Positions 34,954-43,727 of a DNA stretch of 64,000 nucleotides are shown here, in pieces. The translations under genes and the position numbers were made by a program. Origin of the DNA: an uncultured Eubacteriales bacterium (GTDB lineage Bacteria; Bacillota; Clostridia; Lachnospirales; Lachnospiraceae); contig OMWY01000009.1 of assembly GCA_900314885.1 (NCBI GenBank), forward strand, positions 88,115 to 152,114, read 5' to 3'. A model generated the notes under the pieces. The model saw only the letters and a program-made list of their open reading frames with translations, was not told the origin of the DNA and did no database searches. Within the stretch, counting starts at the first letter, position 1; every line of letters begins with the position of its first letter.

Positions 34954-36891
34954 GTGGGAAGAAGGCAAATTTTGTCACTGATGGTAGTGGGTGCAATGGC
35001 GTTTACAATGACAGCGTGCGGAGGCAGTAACAGCACATCGTCAAGCGCAAGCTCGGCCAAGGCATCATCAGGCGCTGTATCATCAGCAACAGGGGCATCA
35101 TCAAGCACGTCAACGGCAGCAGCTTCATCAAGCCAGGTTGTCTCAGAGACCTCGACAGAGGAGACCCCGGCAGTCGCGGCAAGCATTGACTTTGAGGATG
35201 GCAACTTCGGTTTTGTCGGTATCGACAAGGTCGTAAACCGCGCGGCGGATGATTCAACCCTTGAGGTCGCTGACTTTAATGGGTCGAAGGCTCTTAAGGT
35301 AACACCGACAGGCACAGGTTCAATCGACGTGGCTATCCAGGCGGACGCGTTACTCGGGGCAGACGCGGGAAAGCTTAAGACAGTTGAAATGTCAGCCGGA
35401 ATCGAGAATCCGGATGGCAAATTCTCAGCCGTATCGGGTAACATTTACGGACTCGTTGGTGAAAATAAGGATCAGACCCAGGATGCCTGGTCGGTATATC
35501 TTGAGACAGCCAATCCTAAGACCATAACCTACACGGTTCCTGACGGCTATACCTTTGGCGAAGGAAATTATCTTGTGGTTTCCGTAGAGTCAGATGTAGC
35601 TAAGGACGCAGGCGGTACACCGGCTATCCTTTACCTTGACGATATAACCTTTAAGGATGCTGACGGAAATGTGCTTAAGGCAGACTCCACCGCCCAGTTC
35701 GCCTCACAGGATACGGGAAATGACCGCTCTAACCTCTTCGCTCTTACAAGTCCTACTGAGATCGAGGGATTCCAGGTATCAGCTGATGCCTGGGCTCAGG
35801 CCGGTATAGACCTTACTGAGGACCAGATCAAGGCTATCGACAAGAACACTGTATTTGAAATCAGCTACACCTCAGAGACAGGCAATATGTGGCTTGTATT
35901 CCCAGGCGCTGAGAAGGGCTGGATGAGAATAGGTGTCGGAGACGCTGACGGCTCGGGTCAGGGATACGCTTATCTTAACAGCTCAAAGAACATAGCCCAG
36001 GTTGACTTTAAGACCATTTCCAAGTACCTCGGCAAGGATCCTACCAAGTGGGGTACGACCCTTCAGTGCGAGTCCGATGGTAAATGGGAAGTATACTCAG
36101 TCAAGATGGGTAAGAAGGCTAAGCATTATACCTTAAATGGTGGAGTTTCGATAGAAGGCTTCCAGAAGAAGGCCGACGGCTGGGCTCAGGACGGTGTTGA
36201 GGTGAGCGAGGACGTCATGAAGACCCTTGTTCCGGGAACCGCAATAGAAATTGATTATACATCAGAAACCGGTGAGATCTGGCTCGTATTCCCCGGAGCC
36301 GAGAAGGGTTGGATGAGAATAGGTGTCGGCGATTATGACGGTTCGGGCCAGGGCTATGGCATTTTCGATGGCAGCAAGTGCTTCATAACCTATGAGACTA
36401 TCGCTAAATACTTAGGCGAGGATACTTCAAAATGGGGCACAACCATCCAGTGCGAAGCTTCAAGCGCATGGGAAGTATTTGACGTAAAGATCGGCAAGGC
36501 CGTAGTTATGAAGGCAAATAACCGCCAGACTGAAGTAGAAGGCTTTGCGACATCAGCCGACGGCTGGGCTCAGGCAGGCGCGGATCTTACAGAGGATCAG
36601 ATAAAGGCTCTTGTTCCCGGTTCTGTTATAAATATTAATTATACATCAGAGAGCGGAGAAATCTGGCTTGTGTTCCCTGGTGCTGAGAAGGGCTGGATGA
36701 GAATAGGCGTAGGAAACTTCGATGGTTCAGGTCAGGGCTTCGCGGCTTACGATGGGTCTCATGCCCAGGTTGCCTATGAGACTATCGCGAAGTATCTTGG
36801 CGACGACACTTCCAAGTGGGGAACCACACTTCAGTGCGAGGCTTCAACCGCATGGGAGGTTTACGGAGTCAATATAGGTCAGACAAAGTAA
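34954..36891 (+). CDS. Lipoprotein with an N-terminal jelly-roll module and three tandem repeats
   Basis: A 645-residue surface lipoprotein with lipobox MTAC (Cys22), then a Ser/Ala/Thr linker to about residue 70. Residues about 75-245 form a carbohydrate-binding-type jelly roll (IDFEDGNFGF to YLDDITFKD). Three near-identical repeats of about 118 residues start near 270, 400 and 528; each contains WLVFPGAEKGWMRIGVG, DGSGQG and KWGTT-QCE, with Trp and acidic residues typical of sugar-binding faces. No catalytic signature. GTG start preceded by AAAGGAGG. I do not recognise a named CBM family; a polyvalent mannan-capturing protein is inferred from location. Confidence 0.78.
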   Translation: MGRRQILSLMVVGAMAFTMTACGGSNSTSSSASSAKASSGAVSSATGASSSTSTAAASSSQVVSETSTEETPAVAASIDFEDGNFGFVGIDKVVNRAADDSTLEVADFNGSKALKVTPTGTGSIDVAIQADALLGADAGKLKTVEMSAGIENPDGKFSAVSGNIYGLVGENKDQTQDAWSVYLETANPKTITYTVPDGYTFGEGNYLVVSVESDVAKDAGGTPAILYLDDITFKDADGNVLKADSTAQFASQDTGNDRSNLFALTSPTEIEGFQVSADAWAQAGIDLTEDQIKAIDKNTVFEISYTSETGNMWLVFPGAEKGWMRIGVGDADGSGQGYAYLNSSKNIAQVDFKTISKYLGKDPTKWGTTLQCESDGKWEVYSVKMGKKAKHYTLNGGVSIEGFQKKADGWAQDGVEVSEDVMKTLVPGTAIEIDYTSETGEIWLVFPGAEKGWMRIGVGDYDGSGQGYGIFDGSKCFITYETIAKYLGEDTSKWGTTIQCEASSAWEVFDVKIGKAVVMKANNRQTEVEGFATSADGWAQAGADLTEDQIKALVPGSVININYTSESGEIWLVFPGAEKGWMRIGVGNFDGSGQGFAAYDGSHAQVAYETIAKYLGDDTSKWGTTLQCEASTAWEVYGVNIGQTK

Positions 36892-36921
36892 TATTACGAT
36901 TATCGTGAGGGAGGTAATACA

Positions 36922-38526
36922 ATGAAACTATATAAGAAATTGGTAGGTACAAGCCTTGCGGCAGCCATGGTCATTTCACTGGCTGCCTGCGGAGGCAGTG
37001 ATAGCGCTTCGACATCAAGCTCCGCTAAGATTGGGGCGGCTGCTACAAGCGCTGAGAAGACGAGCACCGCGTCAGCTTCAACTGAAAAGGCATCCTCAGT
37101 AACTCCTGAGACCGCGGCTCCTGCGGGTACAGGCACCACCACAGGCGATGGCTTCATGAGAACAGAGTCTGACGGCAAGCGCCAGATTCTCATAGGTACA
37201 TGGTGGAAGCAGTACTACGACAGCGGCGACGCTTCTATAGATGTTTCTCCTGACTGGATAGCGAACCAGGATGCCGATGGCGATGATGATGCCAAGAAGG
37301 CTGAGAAGGAAATCAACAGGAAGGTAGCCCAATTAAAGTTTGACAAAGTAAAGAAGCTTGAGGATACTTACAATTGCAAGTTCTACTGGACAAATCTTAC
37401 CTATACCGGTGTTCAGGAGTCAATAAATACCTCAGTTCTTGCGGGGACCCCGGACGCGGATATTTATCTTGTAGATACGGGAATGGCAATACCTGCCCAG
37501 ATGAACGGTCTCGCTGTTGATCTTAAGAGCGTGCTTCCTGCTGACGCTGATGTACTTAAGGATCAGAAGGTTATGTCATACCTTGACCTGGGCGACGGCA
37601 AGGCCTGCATTTTAAAGAGAGTCGAGGCCCAGAGCCAGGTAGAGGCTACCTATCCTCTTGCCTTCAATATGCAGATGCTTGAGGACAACAACCTCGAGGA
37701 CCCTCGCGAGCTCTATAAGAGAGGCGAGTGGACCTGGGATAAGTTCATAGAATACTGCAAGGCTCTTACCCAGGATACAGACGGTGACGGTCAGACAGAC
37801 CAGTATGGCTACTGCGGATATGAGTACGAGACATTTGAGAACCTTATGATGAGCAATGGCGCGGGTATCGCGATCGGAAATAAGCAGACGCTTGATTCAC
37901 CGCAGACAGGCGAAGCCCTTCAGATGCTCTCAGACATGTACAACGTATATAATGTATGCTATCCTTATGACTATGAAGGCACTCCTTCGGATTCCATGAG
38001 AAATCAGTATACACAGGGAAATATAGGATTCTTCCCTATAGCTGCCTGGATCGAGGCCGGAAACAACGACTATGACTGGGACGGCGATGGCACAGCAGAG
38101 CTTCCATTCGACGTTTGCTATGTACGCTGGCCTGTAGGACCTTCAGGTGACCAGGAGAAGAATGCCGGCAAGAACTCCACATCAGGTGAGTTCTATATCA
38201 TTCCTGCAGGAATCGCTGAGCCTGAGAAGGTCTACAATTTCCTCTATGACTATTGGAACTGGATGGATGGCGATTATTCACTCCGTGACAGCCGTGAGAC
38301 CCTTAACTGGTGGTATGGCGTAACCGGACGTGACGATGAACATCAGACAGCGAACTTCGATGTCATGAACGACTGCGGCGCTCACACAGAGCTCGACCTC
38401 TGGAACAGCCTTAATGTTTCATACGATCTCGAATCCGTGATGAAGGGCGAGGTAACACCAGCCCAGTTCCAGGAGACCTACAAGCAGCAGGTACAGGACG
38501 GACTTGACGCTTACTTTAATCAGTAA
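36922..38526 (+). CDS. ABC transporter sugar-binding lipoprotein (second mannan importer)
   Basis: A 534-residue family 1 solute-binding protein with lipobox LAAC (Cys23) and a long Ser/Thr/Ala linker. The binding fold runs from about residue 85 to the end; the Asp-rich stretch DADGDDDAKKAEKE and later DTDGDGQTDQYGY resemble calcium-binding loops. It is transcribed with the repeat lipoprotein and lies after the second permease pair, which it probably serves. Ligand inferred as mannan or glucomannan oligosaccharide. A strong terminator follows. Confidence 0.88.
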   Translation: MKLYKKLVGTSLAAAMVISLAACGGSDSASTSSSAKIGAAATSAEKTSTASASTEKASSVTPETAAPAGTGTTTGDGFMRTESDGKRQILIGTWWKQYYDSGDASIDVSPDWIANQDADGDDDAKKAEKEINRKVAQLKFDKVKKLEDTYNCKFYWTNLTYTGVQESINTSVLAGTPDADIYLVDTGMAIPAQMNGLAVDLKSVLPADADVLKDQKVMSYLDLGDGKACILKRVEAQSQVEATYPLAFNMQMLEDNNLEDPRELYKRGEWTWDKFIEYCKALTQDTDGDGQTDQYGYCGYEYETFENLMMSNGAGIAIGNKQTLDSPQTGEALQMLSDMYNVYNVCYPYDYEGTPSDSMRNQYTQGNIGFFPIAAWIEAGNNDYDWDGDGTAELPFDVCYVRWPVGPSGDQEKNAGKNSTSGEFYIIPAGIAEPEKVYNFLYDYWNWMDGDYSLRDSRETLNWWYGVTGRDDEHQTANFDVMNDCGAHTELDLWNSLNVSYDLESVMKGEVTPAQFQETYKQQVQDGLDAYFNQ

Positions 38527-38777
38527 ATAAAAGAAAGCTGATAAAAACAGGACCTCAGATGTGAGGTCCTGTTTTTTGTCTGTCTAGACTAATGAGTGCC
38601 AACCTGTTAGAATAATATCAGAAGAAACAGCAGGAGAAAACAATGAACTTTGACAATATAATTTACCCTTTGACAACCTCTTGCATGAGCGGTTTGGGAT
38701 AAACTTTACCAGTTAAATCAGGAAAGAGGTGAACGGTATGAACGGAATAGCGGAAGCGTACTTCGATAACGGAGTGA
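38527..38777. other. Intergenic stretch with two mini-frames behind good ribosome binding sites
   Basis: After the terminator, AGGAG precedes an ATG at 38643 opening a 19-codon frame (MNFDNIIYPLTTSC...), and AAAGAGGTG precedes an ATG at 38738 opening a 14-codon frame (MNGIAEAYFDNGVK). Both could be remains of gene starts. The sequence CTTTGACA occurs twice here. Nothing longer is supported. Confidence 0.35.
38544..38577 (+). terminator. Terminator of the mannan locus
   Basis: ACAGGACCTCA pairs with TGAGGTCCTGT around a GATG loop, followed by a T run. Confidence 0.9.
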
Positions 38778-39281
38778 AATAATGTTTCTACCGTAAGCAA
38801 GAATAATGTTGTCGCTAGTACAAAAAAGAATCAAAGTTCATCTACAAAAGCTTTTAATAAAATGTATAATTGGGTAAAGAAAAATGGCGGCGAGGAAGAT
38901 AACGGATATTTATTTGTTAATGATTCTTTTGTCATAGGATGTACAAAAAGCACTGCTGGCATAAAAACTTTCATGAAAAATGATAGTTATATAAGTATTG
39001 ATTTTACCAAAACTGGAAAATATGTAGAAGTATTTTATAACCCAGGCGGCGATGATTATGATATTCTTTTAACCGCAAAAATGCCAAAGAAAAAGTTCGA
39101 TTCAATGACCACTCCTGACTGGAAACTTGACGAGTATTCAGTTGTAGCCGGCTACAAGAAATCCGATGTCAAGAAGTTTTCCGACGATGCCAACGACGCC
39201 ATTACCCAGGCTTATTCCGAATGGAACGACACCCTTAAGAAGATGGGCGTAAGCATGAAGAAGCTCGGCTTCAAGAACTGA
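38778..39281 (+). pseudogene. Fragment of a secreted protein of unknown function, lacking its start
   Basis: The frame is open from a TGA at 38775. An internal ATG at 38862 could start 139 residues but has no ribosome binding site, and the sequence before it (SKNNVVASTKKNQSSSTKAF) reads like the Ser/Thr/Asn linker of a lipoprotein. The signal peptide and N-terminus are therefore missing. The C-terminal block SDDANDAITQAYSEWNDTLKKMGVSMKK recurs, diverged and frameshifted, at 40336-40481 on the other side of the Rpn gene. Function unknown. Confidence 0.55.
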
Positions 39282-39350
39282 CCAGCCCACAATACAGACA
39301 AACCGCCGCTTTCGTGTTTTACGAAGATGGAAAGAATAAGAAAAATGAAA

Positions 39351-39377
39351 AAAGAAGGCTTTCGCGGCCTTCTTTTT
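39351..39377. terminator. Bidirectional terminator
   Basis: AAAGAAGGC pairs with GCCTTCTTT; T runs on both strands serve the plus-strand fragment and the minus-strand Rpn gene. Confidence 0.75.
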
Positions 39378-39411
39378 TGTATGGTATTCGATTTCCTGGT
39401 TTTCCGTGCTT

Positions 39412-40263
39412 TTAATACAAGGTCTTACTGCTTTCAAGTAACTTCTTGGCATTGTAGTAGTCAGTAACTGTTTTACCGGCGCCTTCGCAGGCAGTTTCAA
39501 GCGATACATTATAGAACTTCATTGCGGTTTCAACGGAAGATATAAGTTGCTCAGCTTTTCCTTCGGCCATACCCTCAGCAATACCTATCTTTCTTTGATC
39601 AATATATTTTTCGGCTAATTCCATATAAATCACCTCGCCTTTCTCACTTTCACGCTGGGGTTCAACGGCACTATTTATAGTTGCTGTCAAGTCGTCAGCG
39701 GCTTTATTAGTAACAAGGTAGTTAAGAAAGTTCTTAACGTCATCAGTTATATTACCGTTAGTACCTGAAGCATTAAGAAATATTCTGGTCGCTCCATCAT
39801 CTAATATGAGGTCTGGGTCTTCATCACACCTGTTTCTGAAGGTATATTTGTATAATCCTTCATCAAATGGATCATCTAAGCAGATGAAAACTATATAGCA
39901 ATCATTAAGCTCGCTGTAATAATGACCATGACGAAGCATCCGCATATCGTTTAGTGCCTGATAGTAGCGGGAGCGCTTACTCTCATCTGACTTAAGGAAT
40001 CTTTGCATTTCAAAGTCATAGGCTGTTCCTTCATTATCGGAGAAGTAAATATCAAAGCGAACACCTTTACCATCGCTAGTGATTTTGATAGGTTTCTGTT
40101 CGTTTACAGCACCGATCCTAGCTATCTTCCTGCCGGTGATAATCTCAGCGAGCTGTTTACACAAGTCGGGATTCTCACTAAGTACGAGGCAGAACATGAA
40201 GTCATCGGTGAAGGTTAACTCTTTGTAAGGTTTAATGTCTGTTAAATTGTAATTTAGGTTCAT
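39412..40263 (-). CDS. Rpn-family PD-(D/E)XK nuclease (recombination-promoting nuclease/putative transposase)
   Basis: A 283-residue protein of the Rpn/PDDEXK_2 family, which promotes RecA-independent recombination. The nuclease core is RFDIYFSDNEGTAYDFEMQR, giving the Asp and Glu-x-Gln of a PD-(D/E)XK site, preceded by the family opening YKELTFTDDFMFCLVLSENP. The C-terminus has the typical Gly/Glu/Ala-rich helical tail (IAEGMAEGKAEQLISSVETAMKFYN). The ATG at 40263 is chosen for GGAG 7 nt upstream; earlier in-frame codons run into the flanking repeat. The gene is bracketed by two diverged copies of a secreted protein 3' end, consistent with mobility. Confidence 0.85.
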   Translation of the reverse strand: MNLNYNLTDIKPYKELTFTDDFMFCLVLSENPDLCKQLAEIITGRKIARIGAVNEQKPIKITSDGKGVRFDIYFSDNEGTAYDFEMQRFLKSDESKRSRYYQALNDMRMLRHGHYYSELNDCYIVFICLDDPFDEGLYKYTFRNRCDEDPDLILDDGATRIFLNASGTNGNITDDVKNFLNYLVTNKAADDLTATINSAVEPQRESEKGEVIYMELAEKYIDQRKIGIAEGMAEGKAEQLISSVETAMKFYNVSLETACEGAGKTVTDYYNAKKLLESSKTLY

Positions 40264-40335
40264 CAGCTTCTCCTTGGTTATTTCTACTACTATATTAGCA
40301 GATACTGCGATTTGAGTCAAGTCTGATTCTATTTT

Positions 40336-40481
40336 TCCGACGATGTCAATGATGCCATAACTGAGGCTTATAATGAAAGGAACTCCGCACTCAAGAAGAT
40401 GGGCGTAAGCATGAAGATAGCTCTCTTGATGAATACAAGAAGGCAAAAGAGCTGATAGCTGAAGTGAAAACATTGATCTAA
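40336..40481 (+). pseudogene. Second, frameshifted copy of the secreted-protein 3' end
   Basis: The sequence reads SDDVNDAITEAYNERNSALKKMGVSMK, matching the C-terminus of the 38.8-kb fragment at 66 of 81 aligned bases counted by eye. One extra T after AAGA shifts the frame; in the shifted phase it continues SLDEYKKAKELIAEVKTLI to a stop. It has no start and is certainly non-functional as it stands. Confidence 0.6.
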
Positions 40482-40513
40482 CGGAGAGAAGCTGATTAAG
40501 GCAATGGAAAATA

Positions 40514-40539
40514 CGGGACCTCTAGAGGTCCTGCTTTTT
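40514..40539 (+). terminator. Terminator
   Basis: The palindrome GGACCTCTAGAGGTCC is followed by TGCTTTTTG. It ends the remnant upstream of the MATE pseudogene. Confidence 0.7.
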
Positions 40540-40585
40540 GTGTGATAAGTGTATGCCCGGCCGGTTTGCGTATGTAGTGTAAAGT

Positions 40586-40614
40586 TTGATTATATTTGCG
40601 ATATGTGGTATACT
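40586..40614 (+). promoter_or_regulatory. Promoter of the deleted MATE gene
   Basis: TTGATT (40586-40591), 17-nt spacer, TATACT (40609-40614), about 30 bp before the ATG at 40645. Confidence 0.6.
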
Positions 40615-40644
40615 CATACTAATTAGAAGAAAGAAGGCTTTTGG

Positions 40645-41690
40645 ATGAATAAGAGTAACGGAAGGACTTACCTCTTTGAGTCGGCGCCTGTTTCGAAGGC
40701 TGTATGGACCATGGCGCTGCCGACCGTAATCACGCAGTTAATAAATATTGTCTATAATTTCGCCGATACATGGTACGTCGGGAGAACCGCAAATCCCGCA
40801 ATGGTCGCGACCTTAGGGGTTTGTTTCCCTATTTACGTTATAATGGCGGCGGCAGCGAATCTCTTTGGAATCGGTGGCTCAAGCATGATTTCCAGGTCGC
40901 TGGGACAGAAGAAGGTTGAGAAGGCGCGGCAATTGCGACAATGCTTTCGAATACCGTAGCATTTATATATTTTATTATCTATATCGTGAAGCATGATGAG
41001 GGAAACGGCAGAGGTGTAATTACACTAAGAATTAAGGATATATCTTTCGGTGAAAATATTCCTTCGGATGTCCTTATGATTGGTCTCCCGGCAGCGCTTC
41101 AGACAACGCTTGCGATGGTATCGAATATTTTCGCGAACGTCCTTATCAGGCCTTACGGAAGCGCGGCTGTAGCGGGCATGGGCGTCGCGAAGAAAATAAA
41201 TATGATAGCCTTTAATACCTGCATGGGTATGACAATGGGAATTCTTCCGCTCCTTGCCTACTCTTATGGGGCTAAAAATTTTGACAGAATGAAGAAAATA
41301 ATACGTTACACAGGTACTGTAATTATTATTTTCGGCTGTCTCTGCACTGTTTTCTTCAGGATATTCGCTCCGGAAATCGTTCGCTTCTTCATAGATGAGC
41401 CGGAATCTGTCGGATACGGGAGGGATTTTCTGAGAATTATTGCCTTTGCGGCGCCTCTTGCTGCCGGCTCCTACCTTATGAATACGGTATTTCAGTCTGC
41501 CGGACGGAAGAAATCATCCTTTATTCTGTCTATTTTAAGAAAGGGCGTGCTTGATATACCGGCCATGTTTGTATTTCGAGTATTCTACGGGGCTGAGGGA
41601 GTCTGCATCGCCACGCCCTTCGCGGAGATTGTGAGCGTATTTATTGCTGTAATTTTATATTTGAATTTTATCGGAAAAGTAAATAAGTGA
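40645..41690 (+). pseudogene. MATE efflux gene with an internal deletion and frameshift
   Basis: The first 95 codons encode a normal MATE N-terminus (MALPTVITQLINIVYNFADTWYVGRT, then GIGGSSMISRSLGQKK). At about 40927 the sequence jumps to a later part of the protein: the phase +2 reads AIATMLSNTVAFIYF and continues to a normal C-terminus. Some 90-100 codons (helices 4-5) are missing, and the junction GCGCGGC has short homology suited to slippage or recombination. Two short frames remain (to 40959 and from 40941). A functional exporter is not expected. Confidence 0.8.
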
Positions 41691-41935
41691 TGCACGCCAT
41701 GTTCCACGACTATATGGAAAGCTTTCCGACTCATCAGATGAGAAAGGCGCTTATTGAACTTTTTAAGGTTCTCGATCAAAAGCCGGATGAAATAAGAAAC
41801 CTCATTTTAAAGGACGCGAGCGAGAACTTTGACTGGTCAAAGATATCGCCTACTATTAATATTTTTAGTGATATAAAAGACAATGTAGGAGACCTCGACT
41901 ATGTTTGCTGTTGGTATAAAAAGCTTCTGAATTGA
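41690..41935 (+). CDS. Small hypothetical protein
   Basis: An 81-residue acidic protein that I do not recognise (MHAMFHDYMESFPTHQMRKALIELF...). It overlaps the stop of the MATE remnant (TGATG) and has no separate ribosome binding site, so it depended on coupling. The sequence looks like a C-terminal fragment of a larger protein. It may no longer be expressed. Confidence 0.35.
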   Translation: MHAMFHDYMESFPTHQMRKALIELFKVLDQKPDEIRNLILKDASENFDWSKISPTINIFSDIKDNVGDLDYVCCWYKKLLN

Positions 41936-42054
41936 AATACTTCTAAATTATGTACACTCCCATGCTGATGGGAAATACTGCTTGTTCGATAATGATGGCA
42001 GCTCGTTCCTAAGTCGGGATATGCGAATCAACATATAAAAGCAGCCATTAACGC

Positions 42055-42110
42055 TTGATATATAAAACGTTATATGCTATAATATCTGTTATATAAGACG
42101 TTACAAATTA
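42055..42110 (+). promoter_or_regulatory. hipBA promoter with overlapping operators
   Basis: TTGATA (42055-42060), 17-nt spacer, TATAAT (42078-42083). The spacer contains ATAAAACGTTATAT and a related TATAAGACGTTACA follows at about 42092, giving two copies of a TATAA-ACGTTA element about 30 bp apart. Such paired operators fit HipB autorepression. Confidence 0.6.
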
Positions 42111-42127
42111 TATATAAAGGAGAATTT

Positions 42128-42445
42128 ATGTCAAAGCGATCAGGCGTTATAATGTACCCTAAGGTATCACAAAACCTTGCCACTGTTGGAAGCCAGATAA
42201 AGAAAGCGAGACTCAGACGAAATCTTTCCGTAGAGCTTGTCGCGAGCCGAGCTAATATAAGCCGGTCTACTGTATGGCAGGTAGAAAAGGGAAGTCCTAC
42301 GGTATCTATTGGCATATATGCTTCTGTATTGTCCGCGATAGGCCTTGGTGATGATATTACAAAGCTTGCGCAAGAAGACACAAAGGGAATACTTATCGAA
42401 GATGAAAATCTGAGAAAAAGAGCGTCAGGAAGGAGAAAGAGTTGA
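42128..42445 (+). CDS. hipB: HipB-like antitoxin/regulator, XRE family
   Basis: A 105-residue DNA-binding protein with a Cro/C1-type HTH at about residues 20-75 (IKKARLRRNLSVELVASRANISRSTVWQVEKG). AAAGGAG precedes the ATG. Its last bases overlap the start of the HipA-like gene, and the promoter in front carries repeated operator-like elements. It should repress the operon and neutralise HipA. Confidence 0.85.
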   Translation: MSKRSGVIMYPKVSQNLATVGSQIKKARLRRNLSVELVASRANISRSTVWQVEKGSPTVSIGIYASVLSAIGLGDDITKLAQEDTKGILIEDENLRKRASGRRKS

Positions 42446-43665
42446 ACAAAATCTATGTTTACGCCGGCTGGCTTTCGGACTGCCCATTGATTGGGGAATA
42501 TGGCTATGAACATAATTTTGCAATGTTCAGATACTCTGACTATTGGTTGGAAAATGGCATGCCACCGCTAAGTCCTGAAGCTGTTCTTATTGAAGGCTGG
42601 CAATATAGTCCTGCTTTTGGCTTTATTTCAGACTCTTCGCCCGACAGATGGGGAAAAGGCCTTCTTGAAAGAAAAGAGAGATATCTGGCGCGGAAAGAAA
42701 AAAGACATGTGCGTACATTAACGACCGAAGACTATCTGCTTGGCATAAGTGACTTGGGGCGTAATGGTGGTCTGCGATATAAATCATCGCCGGAAGGTGA
42801 TTTCCTCAGTGTCGAAAATGATATCCCTAAAATCACAGACATCAGAAATCTCGAACATTCAAGCCGCATGTATAATAATCGTGACGAAATAATGAATGAG
42901 AGATGGCTTGCGGATATACTTGCTCCGGGGTCTTCCTTGGGCGGTGCACGACCAAAGGCGAACGTAATTGATACAGATGGTACACTGTGGATTGCCAAGT
43001 TCCCGAAGGAAGGAGATAATCTCGATATAGGCGCATGGGAAATGGTTGCTAACAGGCTTGCGAAAGAATGTGGCATCAATGTTCCGGACGCAAAGCTCAT
43101 GTACTTGTCTGACGCAGGACATACTTTTTTATCGAAGCGCTTTGACAGAACTGATAACGGCGGTCGTATTCACGCAATGTCTGCAATGACAGCTTTTGGA
43201 ATTACCGATTCCGATTCTTCTAAAGCAGATTTTGGGTTCCTTAACATTGCAGAATTTATCAGCAATAACAGTAACTCGGTAAGCTTGGAATTAAGAGAAC
43301 TATACAAGAGAGTAGTATTCTCTGTCTGCATCAGCAATACGGATTGTCATTTGCGCAATCATGAGTTTATTTTACACGATAATTCGTGGAGCCTGTCTCC
43401 GGCCTATGACATGAACCCGAATATAGAAAAAAGCGAACTTGCCATACCAATAGGGCTAAAAGAGAAGGATATAAGCATAGACCTGGTAAAACAGACTGCG
43501 ATGTTTTATCGCTTATCTGATAGCGAGGCGGATACAATTATATCCGATATAGGCAAAACAATCGTGAAAAACTTGGAGAAATTCGCTGATGAGTATGGTA
43601 TAAGGAAAGCTGAACAGGAATACATGGAACCGGCATTCTTGGAGGCTGAGAAGGCTGCCGGATAG
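42442..43665 (+). CDS. hipA: HipA-like serine/threonine kinase toxin
   Basis: A 407-residue kinase of the HipA family. The N-terminal domain is at about residues 1-100 with the GFISDSSPDRWGKGLLERK motif; the nucleotide loop is GSSLGGARPKANV (about 160-172); the catalytic segment is SNTDCHLRNHEFIL and the Mg-binding Asp lies in LSPAYDMNPN. TTG start with AAGGAG upstream, overlapping hipB. HipA kinases phosphorylate translation factors such as GltX in known systems; the target here is unknown. No inactivating change is seen. Confidence 0.88.
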   Translation: MNKIYVYAGWLSDCPLIGEYGYEHNFAMFRYSDYWLENGMPPLSPEAVLIEGWQYSPAFGFISDSSPDRWGKGLLERKERYLARKEKRHVRTLTTEDYLLGISDLGRNGGLRYKSSPEGDFLSVENDIPKITDIRNLEHSSRMYNNRDEIMNERWLADILAPGSSLGGARPKANVIDTDGTLWIAKFPKEGDNLDIGAWEMVANRLAKECGINVPDAKLMYLSDAGHTFLSKRFDRTDNGGRIHAMSAMTAFGITDSDSSKADFGFLNIAEFISNNSNSVSLELRELYKRVVFSVCISNTDCHLRNHEFILHDNSWSLSPAYDMNPNIEKSELAIPIGLKEKDISIDLVKQTAMFYRLSDSEADTIISDIGKTIVKNLEKFADEYGIRKAEQEYMEPAFLEAEKAAG

Positions 43666-43699
43666 AAGCCCATTTTCAAAGGCTGTATAAAGGAAAATT

Positions 43700-43726
43700 A
43701 AAGCCGCGTTTATCCGCGGCTTTTTT
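43700..43726. terminator. Bidirectional terminator between hipA and the MATE gene
   Basis: AAAGCCGCG pairs with CGCGGCTTT around a 6-nt loop, with T-rich sequence on both sides. Confidence 0.85.
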
Positions 43727-43727
43727 C

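Noticed and set aside
34911..35444. Antisense frame of 177 codons opposite the repeat lipoprotein start
   Set aside because: Its Ser/Ala/Asp-rich sequence is the mirror of the linker codons on the other strand; no start signal.
34954..36891. Triple repeat as an assembly duplication
   Set aside because: The three copies differ at many codons and in loop sequences, so they are true diverged repeats.
36922..38526. Asp-rich stretches as possible dockerin or EF-hand domains
   Set aside because: The loops are single and lie inside the binding-protein fold; a dockerin needs two paired repeats at a terminus.
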